From contig OY282376.1 in NCBI GenBank assembly GCA_958295845.1, forward strand, positions 3,733,022-3,797,021: a DNA stretch of 64,000 nucleotides, written 5' to 3'. The notes below the pieces were generated by a model, which had not been told where the DNA came from, searched no databases, and saw nothing but the letters and a program-made list of their open reading frames with translations. The position numbers and the translations under genes are program-made. The stretch is from Caldilineaceae bacterium (GTDB lineage: Bacteria; Chloroflexota; Anaerolineae; Caldilineales; Caldilineaceae). Shown in pieces: positions 54,877 to 64,000 of the stretch (position 1 is its first letter; each line of letters begins with the position of its first letter).

Positions 54877-56787
54877 ATGTTGGACTTAGCCTGGCTTATT
54901 CTGGTATTTCCCTCAGTGGGCGCGCTGATAAACCTGTTTGTCGGTGACAAACTGAGGGAGCGGGGTATTCATATCGTCGCCTCTGGCGCGGTGGTCCTCT
55001 CCTTCGTTGTCAGTCTTGGGCTCTTCTTTGGTCTGTCGGGCCTGGATGAGCATCACCGTACGGCAACCGTTCATCTGTGGGACTGGATAACCATAGGAAG
55101 CTTTACGGCTCCGGCAGCACTGTTGATTGACCCGCTCAGCGTGACGATGGCCCTGGTCGTAACCGGGGTTGGCGCGCTGATCCACATTTACGCCGGCGGC
55201 TACATGCACGGCGAGCAGAACTTTCAGCGCTTTTTTGTCTATTTGAATTTTTTCATCCTGGCGATGTTGGTGCTGATACTCAGCAACAACTTTGTGGGCA
55301 TGTTTGTTGGCTGGGAGGGCGTTGGGCTGGCGTCGTATCTGCTCATTGGGTTCTATTTCGACCGCCATGACGAATCCTATGGCCACTACGCAGATGCCGG
55401 CAAGAAGGCGTTTCTGGTCAACCGGATCGGCGACTTCGGCATGATGCTGGCTGTTTTCCTGATCTGGACCAGTGTCGGGACAGTTGTTTTTGAGGAAGTT
55501 TCTCTGGGGGCCGGCGCGTTGACCACCGGCGCGGCGACGGCGGTTTGCCTGCTGCTCCTGCTGGCCGCGACCGGCAAGAGCGCCCAGTTGCCGCTGTTCG
55601 TCTGGCTGCCGGACGCAATGGCCGGGCCGACGCCTGTATCGGCGCTCATCCATGCGGCGACGATGGTGACTGCTGGGATCTACATGGTGGCGCGAACACA
55701 CTTCCTGTGGGAGCTTGCGCCGATGGCGGGCAGTCTCGCGGCCTGGGTTGGAGGATTGACGGCGCTGCTGGCGGCGTCGATCGCGCTGACGCAGGTTGAC
55801 CTGAAGAAGATCCTCGCCTACTCAACGATATCCCAGTTGGGTTTCATGATGCTTGGTGTTGGGGTCGGGGCCTATGCATTTGCCATCTTTCACCTGGTAA
55901 CGCACGCATTTTTCAAGGCGCTGCTGTTTCTGGCAGCCGGCAATGTGATGCACGGTCTGCCCGACGGCGAGCTGGACATTCGCAAGATGGGAAATCTGCG
56001 GGCGAAGATGCCGACGACTTACAAGCTGTTCCTGATCGGCGCAGCGGCTCTGGCGGGCCTGCCTCTGCTTTCAGGTTTTTTCTCGAAAGACGGGATCCTG
56101 CTGCATGTCGCCAATTTCAACATACTTCTCTATCTGATCGGTCTATTCACAGCTCTGTTGACGGCATTCTACAGTTTCCGGGCCGTCTTCATGGCCTTCT
56201 GGGGTGAGGCGCGCGACCAGCACGTCCATGAGCACGCGCACGAAAGCCCGACTGTGATGACTGCGCCGCTGTGGGTTTTGGCTGTTCTGGCCGTGATAGG
56301 CGGAGCTCTGAACCTGCCTTTCCTTCTCACCTTGGAACACTATCTGGAGGCGGCCGTTGGCGTGCCCGCCTTCCATCCTAACTGGACGATGGAGGTGGTG
56401 CTATTGGTGGTCAGTGCAGTTGTGGCTGTGGCAGGTGTCGGCCTGGCTTACGGGCGCTATATCAAGGGTTCTTCGACCGCTGCCGGGAGGTTTTCGGCGG
56501 GCGTTGCGAGGCTGGTCGGCCCGTTTGAACCGTTGGCCCGCAACAAGTGGTATGTGGATGAGATTTACGCTGCATGGATCGTCGGACCGCTTCTTGCTCT
56601 ATCCGATTGGTTCAACGAGGTAGTCGACCAGGGCGTGGTTGACGGCGCGGTAAATCTCGTCGGCCAGGCGAATCTGGCCTTGGGGGGTGCCCTGCGCAAG
56701 GTCCACAACGGATTGGTACCAACTTACGCGTTGAGTGTTTTCTGCGGTGTCGTGGCCTTACTACTGTGGTTCGTGATTGGAGGCTAG
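54877..56787 (+). CDS. nuoL: NADH-quinone oxidoreductase subunit L, cluster 2
   Basis: 636-residue antiporter-like subunit with the lateral-helix C-terminus. Conserved: GWEGVGLASYLLIGFYF, SAQLPLFVWLPDAMAGPTPVSAL, and [22 protein letters not shown]. The loop after KALLFLAAGNVMHGL is short (PDGELDIRKMGNL), unlike the His-rich one in the cluster 1 copy; a brief HVHEHAHES stretch occurs further on. Confidence 0.97.
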   Translation: MLDLAWLILVFPSVGALINLFVGDKLRERGIHIVASGAVVLSFVVSLGLFFGLSGLDEHHRTATVHLWDWITIGSFTAPAALLIDPLSVTMALVVTGVGALIHIYAGGYMHGEQNFQRFFVYLNFFILAMLVLILSNNFVGMFVGWEGVGLASYLLIGFYFDRHDESYGHYADAGKKAFLVNRIGDFGMMLAVFLIWTSVGTVVFEEVSLGAGALTTGAATAVCLLLLLAATGKSAQLPLFVWLPDAMAGPTPVSALIHAATMVTAGIYMVARTHFLWELAPMAGSLAAWVGGLTALLAASIALTQVDLKKILAYSTISQLGFMMLGVGVGAYAFAIFHLVTHAFFKALLFLAAGNVMHGLPDGELDIRKMGNLRAKMPTTYKLFLIGAAALAGLPLLSGFFSKDGILLHVANFNILLYLIGLFTALLTAFYSFRAVFMAFWGEARDQHVHEHAHESPTVMTAPLWVLAVLAVIGGALNLPFLLTLEHYLEAAVGVPAFHPNWTMEVVLLVVSAVVAVAGVGLAYGRYIKGSSTAAGRFSAGVARLVGPFEPLARNKWYVDEIYAAWIVGPLLALSDWFNEVVDQGVVDGAVNLVGQANLALGGALRKVHNGLVPTYALSVFCGVVALLLWFVIGG

Positions 56788-56852
56788 CGGTGCAAGACGC
56801 TTCAGGCCAGGCACAGACCACATACAGCTAACGACCATTCATTGGTATTTCT

Positions 56853-58382
56853 ATGCTCTCGATTCTCACGTTTTTGCCCATAGTCGGCGCAATCGTTGTT
56901 CTGCTGGCGCCGAGCGATAGCCTCAAAAAGTGGTTGGCATTCGGCGCGACCGTTGCCACCTTTGTGGTGAGCCTCTTGCTGCTGCCCGGCTGGCAGGAGA
57001 TCCCGGACATGCAGTTCGTTGAGCGCTATGCGTGGATGCCGGACCTGAACATCTACTATCACCTTGGTGTGGATGGAATCAGCCTGTGGCTGGTCCTGTT
57101 GACGACACTGCTGATGCCGATTGCGGTGGCGTTCAGCAACCAGCACATCAAGCAGAATCTCGGCGGGTATCTGGCCTTGATGTTGCTGATGGAGACGGCA
57201 GTGCTGGGGGTCTTTCTCGCCCTGGATCTTGTGCTGTTCTATGTTTTCTGGGAGTTCAGCCTGATCCCGATGGCTTTCCTGATTGGCAAGTGGGGCAGCC
57301 AGAACCGGATATATGCCGCAGTCAAGTTTTTCCTGTACACGCTGGCAGGTTCGGCGCTGATGCTGGTGGCAATTCTGGCGCTCTATTTCAATGCAGGCAC
57401 ATTTGACCTGCTTGAATTACAGCGGGCAGGTCTGCCTCCGGGATTGCAGCAGCTGGCCTTTCTGGCGTTTGCGCTGGCGTTCGCGATTAAGGTGCCACTG
57501 TTTCCATTTCACACATGGCTGCCCGATGCACACGTTGAGGCGCCCACGGCGGGTTCGGTCATTCTGGCCGGTGTGCTCCTGAAACTGGGTACTTACGGGT
57601 TTCTGCGATTTGCCTTACCGTTATTCCCTGTAGCCGTCGCCAATTACGCAACGCTCATATCGATTCTGGCGGTGGTCGGCATCCTTTATGGCGCACTGGT
57701 GGCGCTGGCGCAGCGGGATCTGAAGTCGCTGGTGGCGTATTCCTCTGTCGCGCACATGGGGTTCGTTGTGTTGGGGATTTTTGCGCTGAATGAGCAGGCT
57801 GTCAGCGGGGCGGTTCTGCAGATGGTCAATCATGGTCTCAGCACCGGTGCGCTCTTCCTGATGGTAGGGATGCTTTACGAGCGGCGGCATACGCGGCTGA
57901 TGAAGGACTATGGCGGACTCTGGGCCAGTGTCCCGATCTTTTCGTTCTTCTTCCTGGTTGTGGCGATGAGCAGCGCGGGTCTCCCCGGTCTGAACGGTTT
58001 TATCGGTGAGTTTGCCATCTTGCTCGGCACATTCAAGAGCTCTCCGATTCTTGCGGTCCTCGGCACCGCCGGCGTCATCCTGGCCGCCTGGTATCTGCTG
58101 CATGCATTCAGACAGGTGGTGCAGGGCGCGCTGACAAATCCGGCCAATTTGAAGGAAAACTTACCTGACCTGAACTGGAAGGAGATCGGTCAACTGGTAC
58201 CGCTCGTGCTGCTGTTCTTCGCTATCGGGTTGGCGCCCAACTTCTTCCTGGACAAGATCAATCCCTCTGTGGCGGCGCTGGAGGTTGTTCAGACGCCAGC
58301 AGTTGGACACGAGTTGCTGGTGGATAGCAGTGACCAGTCGAAGCAGGATTCCGATATCAATCCACTGACCACAATCTACTAA
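56853..58382 (+). CDS. nuoM: NADH-quinone oxidoreductase subunit M, cluster 2
   Basis: 509-residue antiporter-like subunit. Conserved: LFYVFWEFSLIPMAFLIGKWG with the key Glu, VPLFPFHTWLPDAHVEAPT, and DLKSLVAYSSVAHMGFVVLGI with the key Lys. The last 25 residues are polar (DSSDQSKQDSDINP). It follows nuoL by 65 bases and precedes nuoN by 5. Confidence 0.97.
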   Translation: MLSILTFLPIVGAIVVLLAPSDSLKKWLAFGATVATFVVSLLLLPGWQEIPDMQFVERYAWMPDLNIYYHLGVDGISLWLVLLTTLLMPIAVAFSNQHIKQNLGGYLALMLLMETAVLGVFLALDLVLFYVFWEFSLIPMAFLIGKWGSQNRIYAAVKFFLYTLAGSALMLVAILALYFNAGTFDLLELQRAGLPPGLQQLAFLAFALAFAIKVPLFPFHTWLPDAHVEAPTAGSVILAGVLLKLGTYGFLRFALPLFPVAVANYATLISILAVVGILYGALVALAQRDLKSLVAYSSVAHMGFVVLGIFALNEQAVSGAVLQMVNHGLSTGALFLMVGMLYERRHTRLMKDYGGLWASVPIFSFFFLVVAMSSAGLPGLNGFIGEFAILLGTFKSSPILAVLGTAGVILAAWYLLHAFRQVVQGALTNPANLKENLPDLNWKEIGQLVPLVLLFFAIGLAPNFFLDKINPSVAALEVVQTPAVGHELLVDSSDQSKQDSDINPLTTIY

Positions 58383-58387
58383 CCTCT

Positions 58388-59854
58388 ATGGACACCGCCC
58401 TACTCTTTGACAATGCCATCGTTCTTCTGCCGGAGATTGCTCTGGCGGTAGGCGTGATGGTCCTGATGATGGTCGACATCGGCCGCCGCGGACAAGATGA
58501 CTCTGCGTTACTGGCCAGTCTTTCGGTTGCAATCCTGTTGTTGGGAATCGGCGCGTCAGTTCTCATCTGGGGCAGGCCGCCGGTCGAGTATCTGGACGGG
58601 GCGGTATCTGACGGATTTGCACTGAGCGTGCGGTTGGTCATCCTGATTGCCGGCGTCCTGGGCGTATTCCTGAGCCGCAATCGGTTCCCGGCAATTGAAC
58701 GTCAAGGGGGCGCCTTCTACTCTCTGTACCTGTTGGCGATCATCGGCATGATGTTGATGGGGACCGCTACGAACTTAATCGTCCTCTTCATTGCCCTGGA
58801 GATCTTTTCGCTTGCCCTTTACATTTTGAGCGGCTTCTACCGGGACAGCCCACGCAGCATCGAAGCTGCCATGAAGTACTTTCTCCTGGGGGCATTCGCC
58901 AGCACCTTTTTCGTTTACGGCTCTGCGCTTCTTTACGGCGCGGGCGGCAGCGCTCATTACGCTCGCATCCACGAGACGCTCGCGACCGGGGGCGGCAACC
59001 CCTCGCTGGTCTTTCCCGGTATCGCGCTTCTGCTGGTCGGATTCGGTTTCAAGGTGAGCCTTGTCCCGTTCCACATGTGGACACCGGACGTATACCAGGG
59101 CGCGCCAACGCCGGTGACGGCGTTTATGAGCGTGGGCACAAAGGCGGCGGCCTTTGCCGGTTTCTTCCGGCTGATGATGACTGCCCTTCCCTCTTTTCAT
59201 GACCAGTGGGCCACGCCCCTGGCGATTCTCGCGGTCCTGACCATGACGGTTGGGAACCTGACGGCGCTGCGCCAGAGCAGCGTGAAACGGATGCTGGCTT
59301 ACTCGGGCATTGCCCACGCCGGCAACATCCTCATCGCGCTCGTGGCAGGGACAGGCGCGGCTTCTTCGGCGGCCGCCTTTTATCTCTTTGCGTATGCCTT
59401 CATGAATATCGGCGCGTTTGCGGTGATCATTGCCTTCGAGAAGCATGCCGGGGACGACAATGATTTGGAGCAGAGCAGCTTGGCCGGCGCGTCTGAGAGA
59501 TTCCCTGCGCTGGCGGCGGCGATGGCGATATTCATGCTGAGTCTGAGCGGGATTCCACCGCTGGCCGGATTCTTCGGTAAGTTTCTGGTCTTTAAGGCGG
59601 CCGTGGAGGCGGGTTGGGCCTGGTTGGTGGTGATTGGCGTGCTCAACAGCGCCATCAGCGCCTACTACTATCTGCGAGTGGTTGTGGCGATGTATTTCCA
59701 GCAACCGGAAGAGACCGGAGAAGAGGAAGTGCCTCTCGCAGCGACTGCTACGCGATCCTCACTTTTTGTCGTCACCGTTTCGGCTGTGGCGGTTGTCGTC
59801 ATCGGCCTGCAGCCGGGGTTGTGGGCAGACCTGCTGAGAGGGCTGGGGCAGTAA
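58388..59854 (+). CDS. nuoN: NADH-quinone oxidoreductase subunit N, cluster 2
   Basis: 488-residue antiporter-like subunit, last gene of the complete complex I operon. Conserved: LIVLFIALEIFSLALYILSGFYR, SLVPFHMWTPDVYQGAPTPVTAFMS, and SVKRMLAYSGIAHAGNILIALV. It converges with rodA, with 55 bases between the stops. Confidence 0.97.
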   Translation: MDTALLFDNAIVLLPEIALAVGVMVLMMVDIGRRGQDDSALLASLSVAILLLGIGASVLIWGRPPVEYLDGAVSDGFALSVRLVILIAGVLGVFLSRNRFPAIERQGGAFYSLYLLAIIGMMLMGTATNLIVLFIALEIFSLALYILSGFYRDSPRSIEAAMKYFLLGAFASTFFVYGSALLYGAGGSAHYARIHETLATGGGNPSLVFPGIALLLVGFGFKVSLVPFHMWTPDVYQGAPTPVTAFMSVGTKAAAFAGFFRLMMTALPSFHDQWATPLAILAVLTMTVGNLTALRQSSVKRMLAYSGIAHAGNILIALVAGTGAASSAAAFYLFAYAFMNIGAFAVIIAFEKHAGDDNDLEQSSLAGASERFPALAAAMAIFMLSLSGIPPLAGFFGKFLVFKAAVEAGWAWLVVIGVLNSAISAYYYLRVVVAMYFQQPEETGEEEVPLAATATRSSLFVVTVSAVAVVVIGLQPGLWADLLRGLGQ

Positions 59855-59866
59855 TCAGCTATCAAA

Positions 59867-59892
59867 GGCCGGCTCCTCTACTTCGGCCGGCC
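59867..59892. terminator. Weak bidirectional hairpin between nuoN and rodA
   Basis: GGCCGGC and GCCGGCC form a 7-bp stem with a 12-base loop in the short convergent gap. There is no T-run on either side, so termination here, if any, would be inefficient or factor-dependent. Confidence 0.4.
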
Positions 59893-59909
59893 GGCATCGA
59901 GCAACGCAG

Positions 59910-60992
59910 CTACGCGAAATCCATCTTGCGATGGCGCATGACGACGCTCTGCGCCAACCCCACCGCCACCATCATCGAAACCAGACTGCTGCCGCCGTAG
60001 CTCAGGAACGGCAGAGTCATGCCTGTGACAGGCAGGATGGCCAGATTCATCCCCACGTTTACGAAGGTCTGAAAGAAGATCAACGCGGCCACGCCCAAGG
60101 TGATCAGGCGGCCGAATTGATCCTGCGCCAGGTCAGCGATTCGCACCAGGCGCCAGATCACGAAGAACAGTAGCAGCAAAACCATGACTGTGCCGATAAA
60201 GCCCAGCTCTTCGGCCATGACGCTGAAGATGAAATCTGTATGCCGAACGCGCAGGAAATGCAGTTGATTCTGTGAACCCTCGGCCCAACCCATTCCGATC
60301 CATCCGCCGTTTCCGATGCTGATGAGCGCCTGCTGCACGTTAAACGCGGCGTCGGGGTTCGAGCCGGGGTCGAGGAAGATCTCGATTCGTTCGACCATGT
60401 AGTCCTGAAGCGTTCCTCGGAGAATCGGCCACGCTGCCGCGCCTGCGGCAAGGCCAAGCAAGATGTGGAGCAGTCGAACGCCGCTAATGAGTATCAGCGT
60501 TCCACTGATGAAGGCCAGAGTGACCGTCATCCCCAGATCAGGCTGGACATATACCAGACCCAGGGGAAGAAGAAGCAGGACGATGACGCCTAACAGATAG
60601 GGAAGCCTGCGAATTCGGTCCTGAAAGCGGCTCAGATACCATGCCAAGAAGACGATGAGCAGGAACTTGCCCGCCTCGGTGGGTTGCACGTCGGTGACGC
60701 CCAGATTCAGCCAGCGCTGAGCGCCGCTCTTGACCTCGCCGACGAGATAGACTGCCAGCAGCGAGGCCATGAGCAGGATGTAGCTGGGTTGAGCCAACAG
60801 CTCCAGGTGTCTGTAGTCGAAGAGGGCGGCCGTAACGAGGGCAATCGCGCCCAGGATAGTGAAGACCAGCTGTCTTTGCCAGTAGTCGGCCAGCGCGATG
60901 GTGGAGAAAGTGGCGCTGTAGGTCATGGCGATGCCGATTCCGCAGAGGAGCAGCACACAAAAGAACAGTGGTCGGTCGAAGTGTCTGATCAT
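59910..60992 (-). CDS. rodA: SEDS-family peptidoglycan polymerase RodA
   Basis: 360-residue membrane protein with about ten helices. SEDS features: YWQRQLVFTILGAIAL, GAQRWLNLGVTDVQPTEAGK (the catalytic-site loop includes PTEAGK), YVQPDLGMTVTLAFISG, HTDFIFSVMAEELGFIG, and LPFLSYGGSSLVSMM at the end. In the rod system it polymerises glycan strands with PBP2. Association with mrdA in the same minus-strand cluster favours RodA over FtsW. It follows minD by 22 bases. Confidence 0.92.
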   Translation of the reverse strand: MIRHFDRPLFFCVLLLCGIGIAMTYSATFSTIALADYWQRQLVFTILGAIALVTAALFDYRHLELLAQPSYILLMASLLAVYLVGEVKSGAQRWLNLGVTDVQPTEAGKFLLIVFLAWYLSRFQDRIRRLPYLLGVIVLLLLPLGLVYVQPDLGMTVTLAFISGTLILISGVRLLHILLGLAAGAAAWPILRGTLQDYMVERIEIFLDPGSNPDAAFNVQQALISIGNGGWIGMGWAEGSQNQLHFLRVRHTDFIFSVMAEELGFIGTVMVLLLLFFVIWRLVRIADLAQDQFGRLITLGVAALIFFQTFVNVGMNLAILPVTGMTLPFLSYGGSSLVSMMVAVGLAQSVVMRHRKMDFA

Positions 60993-61014
60993 CGGATGTT
61001 CGGATGTTTGCCCG

Positions 61015-61884
61015 TTACAGACCGATGAGACGCCGGAGGCGCTCGGGCCAGCTGACCTCTGGGAAATGCATCAGCGGGACATTGTATCCCAGCAGTCGTT
61101 GGGCGATGTTATGGTAGGCACGGCTGACATATTTTTTGCGTTCGAGGGCAACGGGCCAGCCTTTGTTCGACGAAACGGTGATCTGGTCGTCATCGGGCAC
61201 GATACCCAGGAGATCGATGCTCAGAATGCTAAGAATGTCATGCCTGCTCATCATCTCCTTCCGCCTCACCAGACGAGGATTGTAGCGATTGATGACGAGC
61301 CGCGCCTGTGTGTTCAGATCGCGCTCCAGGAGGTAGATGACTTTGTCAGCATCGCGCAGCGCACTGACTTCGGGTGTCGTGACGATGATCACTTCCGAAG
61401 CGGCGGCGATCGCGTTCTGGAAGCCCAGTTCGATGCCGGCGGGAGAGTCCACCAGGACGAAATCGGCGATTGTTCGCAGCTCCTGGCAGAGCGTCATCAT
61501 CTGGTCGGGTGCGACTGCGGTTTTGTCGCGTGTCTGGGAGCTCGGCAAGAGGTACAGTTCGTCAACGCGCTTGTCGGGCACGAGGGATTCATGCAATGAA
61601 CAGCGCCCCTCTATCACGTCGACAAGATTGTAGACGACCCGGCTCTCCAACCCCATGACGATGTCGAGGTTTCTGAGGCCGATGTCAGCATCAACTACAA
61701 TCACGCGTTGACCTGCCATTGCCAAGGCGGTACCCAGGTTGGCAGTGGTTGTTGTCTTGCCCACGCCTCCTTTGCCAGACGTCAGAGTCAGGACGAGGCC
61801 CCCGTCCGCACGGGCGTCACTATTGCCTGGGGTTGCATGGGCGTCGGGCGAGAGTTCGCCCCTCACTGTTTCACCTGTTTGCAT
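61015..61884 (-). CDS. minD: Septum site-determining ATPase MinD
   Basis: 289-residue ParA/MinD ATPase. The deviant Walker A reads SGKGGVGKTTTTANLG (Lys38 and Lys43); VDADIGLRNLDIVMGLE is the A'/switch region; FVLVDSPAGIE carries Walker B. The C-terminal SWPERLRRLIGL fits the amphipathic membrane-targeting helix. About 28 polar residues precede the usual N-terminus. The ATG lies inside the end of minC (14-base overlap). It recruits MinC to the membrane to block FtsZ rings at wrong sites. No minE gene follows; rodA is next. Confidence 0.94.
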   Translation of the reverse strand: MQTGETVRGELSPDAHATPGNSDARADGGLVLTLTSGKGGVGKTTTTANLGTALAMAGQRVIVVDADIGLRNLDIVMGLESRVVYNLVDVIEGRCSLHESLVPDKRVDELYLLPSSQTRDKTAVAPDQMMTLCQELRTIADFVLVDSPAGIELGFQNAIAAASEVIIVTTPEVSALRDADKVIYLLERDLNTQARLVINRYNPRLVRRKEMMSRHDILSILSIDLLGIVPDDDQITVSSNKGWPVALERKKYVSRAYHNIAQRLLGYNVPLMHFPEVSWPERLRRLIGL

Positions 61885-62824
61885 CCCAGGGGTCCACGAT
61901 TATTTGATTGTCTATGACTCTAGCCACCTCGGGCTTACCGCTGCTCTCTCTCTTCCAGAACCAGTAGCCTGGATTGCTGGATGCCCCTTTGGGCGTCATG
62001 GCAATGTGCCGGGCGATCCGCATTTGCACGGGTTCAAAATCCAGTGCGGCGACGACGGCACTGGCGTCTCCCATGGCGCCGGCGTGCACGGTTCCTCGCA
62101 GGCGCCCCCATATCAGCACGTCGCCCCCGCTAATAACCTGCGCACCCGGGTTGACATCGCCCAGAATGACTACTGAGCCGGCGTGACGAATCGACTGGCC
62201 GGAGCGCAGATTTCCCCGGTAGATGTAGGGCGGGGGCGCGGATTCTACGTTGGGCTCGTCTGCCCAGGGCGTGACGGCAGCTTGTTCACCGTCTCTCTCT
62301 GTCACGCCCGGCTCCTGAGTCAGCGGCGCGAATGGCGACGCGTGAAAGTCGCTGCCGGGCGGTGGGCCGCCATCGTCGCGAAGGGAAGCCGGGTAAAGCC
62401 TGCGCGCAGCCTGGGAAAGAAAACTTTCTCCGTTTCTCTCTGGCCTGCGTTCCAGTCTGACTACAGGCGGGGGCGTGTCTCCTTCCCAGATGACGTCCAG
62501 TCCCAACTGCTTTGCGACCTGAAAGGAATCTCTATTGCCTGTGTGCAGAGAGACCAGGACGATATTCTGTTCTTCCAGCACTTCGTTAACTTCCTGAAGG
62601 TGGTCTGCAGTGACCGTTCGGTCGCCAATTGCCAGCGACATTCGCTCGTCCCGGAAGAAGCCGTCTGCCTGCGAGATATGACTGGCGAGAAAGTCCAAGA
62701 CCTGCGGCCAGGCACCTTTGTCGTCTGCGACTTCGACGACAGTATAACCGCCCCGGCCTTTGATGCGGACGTCAGGCCTGACGGGCGGCCCGGCTCTTGT
62801 CGAGGAAACGCTGTTTGTACTCAT
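61871..62824 (-). CDS. minC: Septum site-determining inhibitor MinC
   Basis: 317-residue FtsZ-ring inhibitor. The N-terminal domain has SLAIGDRTVTADHLQEVNEVL. A Pro-rich linker of about 80 residues leads to the right-handed beta-helix C-terminal domain: RGNLRSGQSIRHAGSVVILGD, NPGAQVISGGDVLIWGRLRG and HAGAMGDASAVVAALDFEP, all typical for MinC. The C-terminal tail of about 45 residues (NPGYWFWKRE) is longer than usual. The ATG at 62824 is chosen for AAGGACC upstream; the frame is open 54 bases earlier. Confidence 0.94.
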   Translation of the reverse strand: MSTNSVSSTRAGPPVRPDVRIKGRGGYTVVEVADDKGAWPQVLDFLASHISQADGFFRDERMSLAIGDRTVTADHLQEVNEVLEEQNIVLVSLHTGNRDSFQVAKQLGLDVIWEGDTPPPVVRLERRPERNGESFLSQAARRLYPASLRDDGGPPPGSDFHASPFAPLTQEPGVTERDGEQAAVTPWADEPNVESAPPPYIYRGNLRSGQSIRHAGSVVILGDVNPGAQVISGGDVLIWGRLRGTVHAGAMGDASAVVAALDFEPVQMRIARHIAMTPKGASSNPGYWFWKRESSGKPEVARVIDNQIIVDPWDANR

Positions 62825-62947
62825 TCGGTCCTTGTAGACATTAGAAAATAGTTCGCCGCGGGCAGCACTATAAGCCAAGAGGCGGAGACTGAGAACTGAA
62901 ACCGGAAGACAAGGGGCGCAGCGGCAGTGTCAGAGCAGACGGGTTAG

Positions 62948-64000
62948 CTAAGGGCGCAGATCGTGAAACCATGCGTGAAGCGTCTCCTGCGCGACAGGGA
63001 TGGCCACGGTTGAACCTTCCCCTCCTGAATAGACAAAGACTGTGACAACGATTTCGGGATCTTCATAGGGAGCATAGGCGGTGTACCAGGCGTGGAATGG
63101 AAGATTCCCTTCGTGGTCGCGATCGGTGCAGTCCTGGATTTCCGGATCATAGGCACAGAACTCTGCTGTGCCGGTCTTGCCGGCGACAGTGATGCCATCG
63201 ACGCGACTATCAATTGAGGTCCCATAGGGGCCGTTTACCGCATGCCACATGCCTTTCTGGACGAAGGCAAGCAGGCCAGGGTCTACCGGCAGCCGTTCGC
63301 CAATTTCGGGTTCGTATTGCCACTGCAGGCGATTTTGTGTGTCGACCGTTTCCTGCACAAACTGCGGTTTGACCACATAACCGCCATTGGCGACTACGGC
63401 GGTACTGACCAGAACCTGCATCGGCGTCCCCAAGACATCGCCCTGGCCGATGGACATATTGTAGCTGTCGCCGGTGGTCCATGATTCGGCTTTGGTCAGC
63501 CTCTTCCACTGTTCGTCCGGGACAAATGCCTGGACTTCTCCGGGCAGATCGACGCCTGTAAGCTCACCGTAGCCAAAAAGCCGCATCCACTTGGCGAGGC
63601 GTTCGCTCCCCAGTCCCACCATGAAGTCCGGATAACCGCCGCCCAGATAGTAGAAGAAAATGTCATTTGAGAGGCCGAGCCCCTCGACGATGGTCATAGA
63701 GCCGTGAAGAATATTGAGCTTGTGATTCCAGCTCACGAATTGCTGGGCTTGGGTGGGATCGTCGGGGAAGAAGAAGTTAGGCAGGAAGATCGGTCCTCGA
63801 TCCACAAGCGTCGTATAGGGGGTGATGACATTTTCAGCGAGAGCGCCTGTGGCTGAGACGAGTTTGAAGGTTGAACCGGGCGGGTAAAGGCCGCCGATGG
63901 CATAGTTGTAGAGCGGGCGGCGTGTGTCATCTTCCACTTCCAGGGCCTGATACTCCTCGCCCAGCCCCTCTGAGAAGATGTTGTTGTCGTAACTGGGCAG
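62948..64000 (-). CDS. mrdA: Penicillin-binding protein 2, C-terminal part (runs off the window)
   Basis: Transpeptidase domain of a class B penicillin-binding protein. About 350 residues are visible; the beginning lies beyond base 64000. Active-site motifs: GSTFK (SxxK with the acylated Ser), SND (SxN) and KTGTAEF (KTG). YNYAIGGLYPPGSTFK and DLPGEVQAFVPDEQWKR are typical of PBP2/MrdA. The KTG-motif loop is followed by an Asp/Cys-containing insert (CAYDPEIQDCTDRDHEG) that could form a disulfide outside the cell. With RodA it builds side-wall peptidoglycan. Confidence 0.92.
   Translation of the reverse strand: MPSYDNNIFSEGLGEEYQALEVEDDTRRPLYNYAIGGLYPPGSTFKLVSATGALAENVITPYTTLVDRGPIFLPNFFFPDDPTQAQQFVSWNHKLNILHGSMTIVEGLGLSNDIFFYYLGGGYPDFMVGLGSERLAKWMRLFGYGELTGVDLPGEVQAFVPDEQWKRLTKAESWTTGDSYNMSIGQGDVLGTPMQVLVSTAVVANGGYVVKPQFVQETVDTQNRLQWQYEPEIGERLPVDPGLLAFVQKGMWHAVNGPYGTSIDSRVDGITVAGKTGTAEFCAYDPEIQDCTDRDHEGNLPFHAWYTAYAPYEDPEIVVTVFVYSGGEGSTVAIPVAQETLHAWFHDLRP

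Overview
The window is about 60% GC, tightly packed and almost entirely coding. It reads like a chromosomal piece of a non-pathogenic, respiring, probably filamentous bacterium. Gene content (two NADH:quinone oxidoreductase clusters, NuoCD and NuoEF fusions, PdxS/PdxT, MutL with an endonuclease motif, a molybdenum hydroxylase, tandem PII genes, GGTCAG-rich intergenic repeats) suggests a Chloroflexota member of the Anaerolineae/Caldilineae type. That placement is inference from gene content, not from a marker-gene tree.

Layout. 1-9.5 kb, minus strand: partial trigger factor, a DUF457-like membrane protein, MutL, an orphan adenine-type DNA methyltransferase, then a molybdenum hydroxylase operon (FAD subunit, 2Fe-2S subunit, Mo subunit, MoaD-like protein) closed by a hairpin terminator. 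9.7-12.5 kb, plus: ComEC DNA-uptake channel. 12.5-19.3 kb, minus: rpsO with a structured leader, pnp, lepB, a permease-HAD fusion and a DUF2165 protein. 19.8-22.4 kb, plus: QueG and a DUF4013 protein with an acidic repeat tail. 22.6-25.0 kb, minus: pdxS, a PIN-type toxin-antitoxin pair, then pdxT. 25.4-27.8 kb, plus: ammonium transporter and two PII proteins. 27.9-33.1 kb, minus: SAM methyltransferase, cupin dioxygenase-like protein, HpcH/HpaI aldolase, a solute-binding protein with two nearly identical domains, and its permease. 33.4-34.4 kb, plus: aldo/keto reductase.

34.4-59.9 kb is the centre of the window: two complex I clusters transcribed away from each other from a roughly 1 kb repeat-bearing intergenic region. 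The minus-strand cluster encodes only the seven membrane-arm subunits (A, H, J, K, L, M, N) plus a small TPR membrane protein. The plus-strand cluster encodes a complete enzyme (A, B, CD, EF, G, H, I, J, K, L, M, N) with a Uma2-type nuclease gene inserted between nuoEF and nuoG.

59.9-64 kb, minus: a cell-shape and division cluster, mrdA (partial), minC, minD, rodA.

No rRNA, tRNA, CRISPR array, insertion sequence or prophage was found. The most interesting points are the second, peripheral-arm-less complex I membrane module; an in-frame acidic extension behind the amt stop codon in a TGA-CTA context; the tandem PII pair with altered ATP-site residues; a MoaD-like protein whose diglycine is not C-terminal; the AI-2E permease-HAD fusion; and toxin-antitoxin and Uma2 genes sitting inside housekeeping operons.
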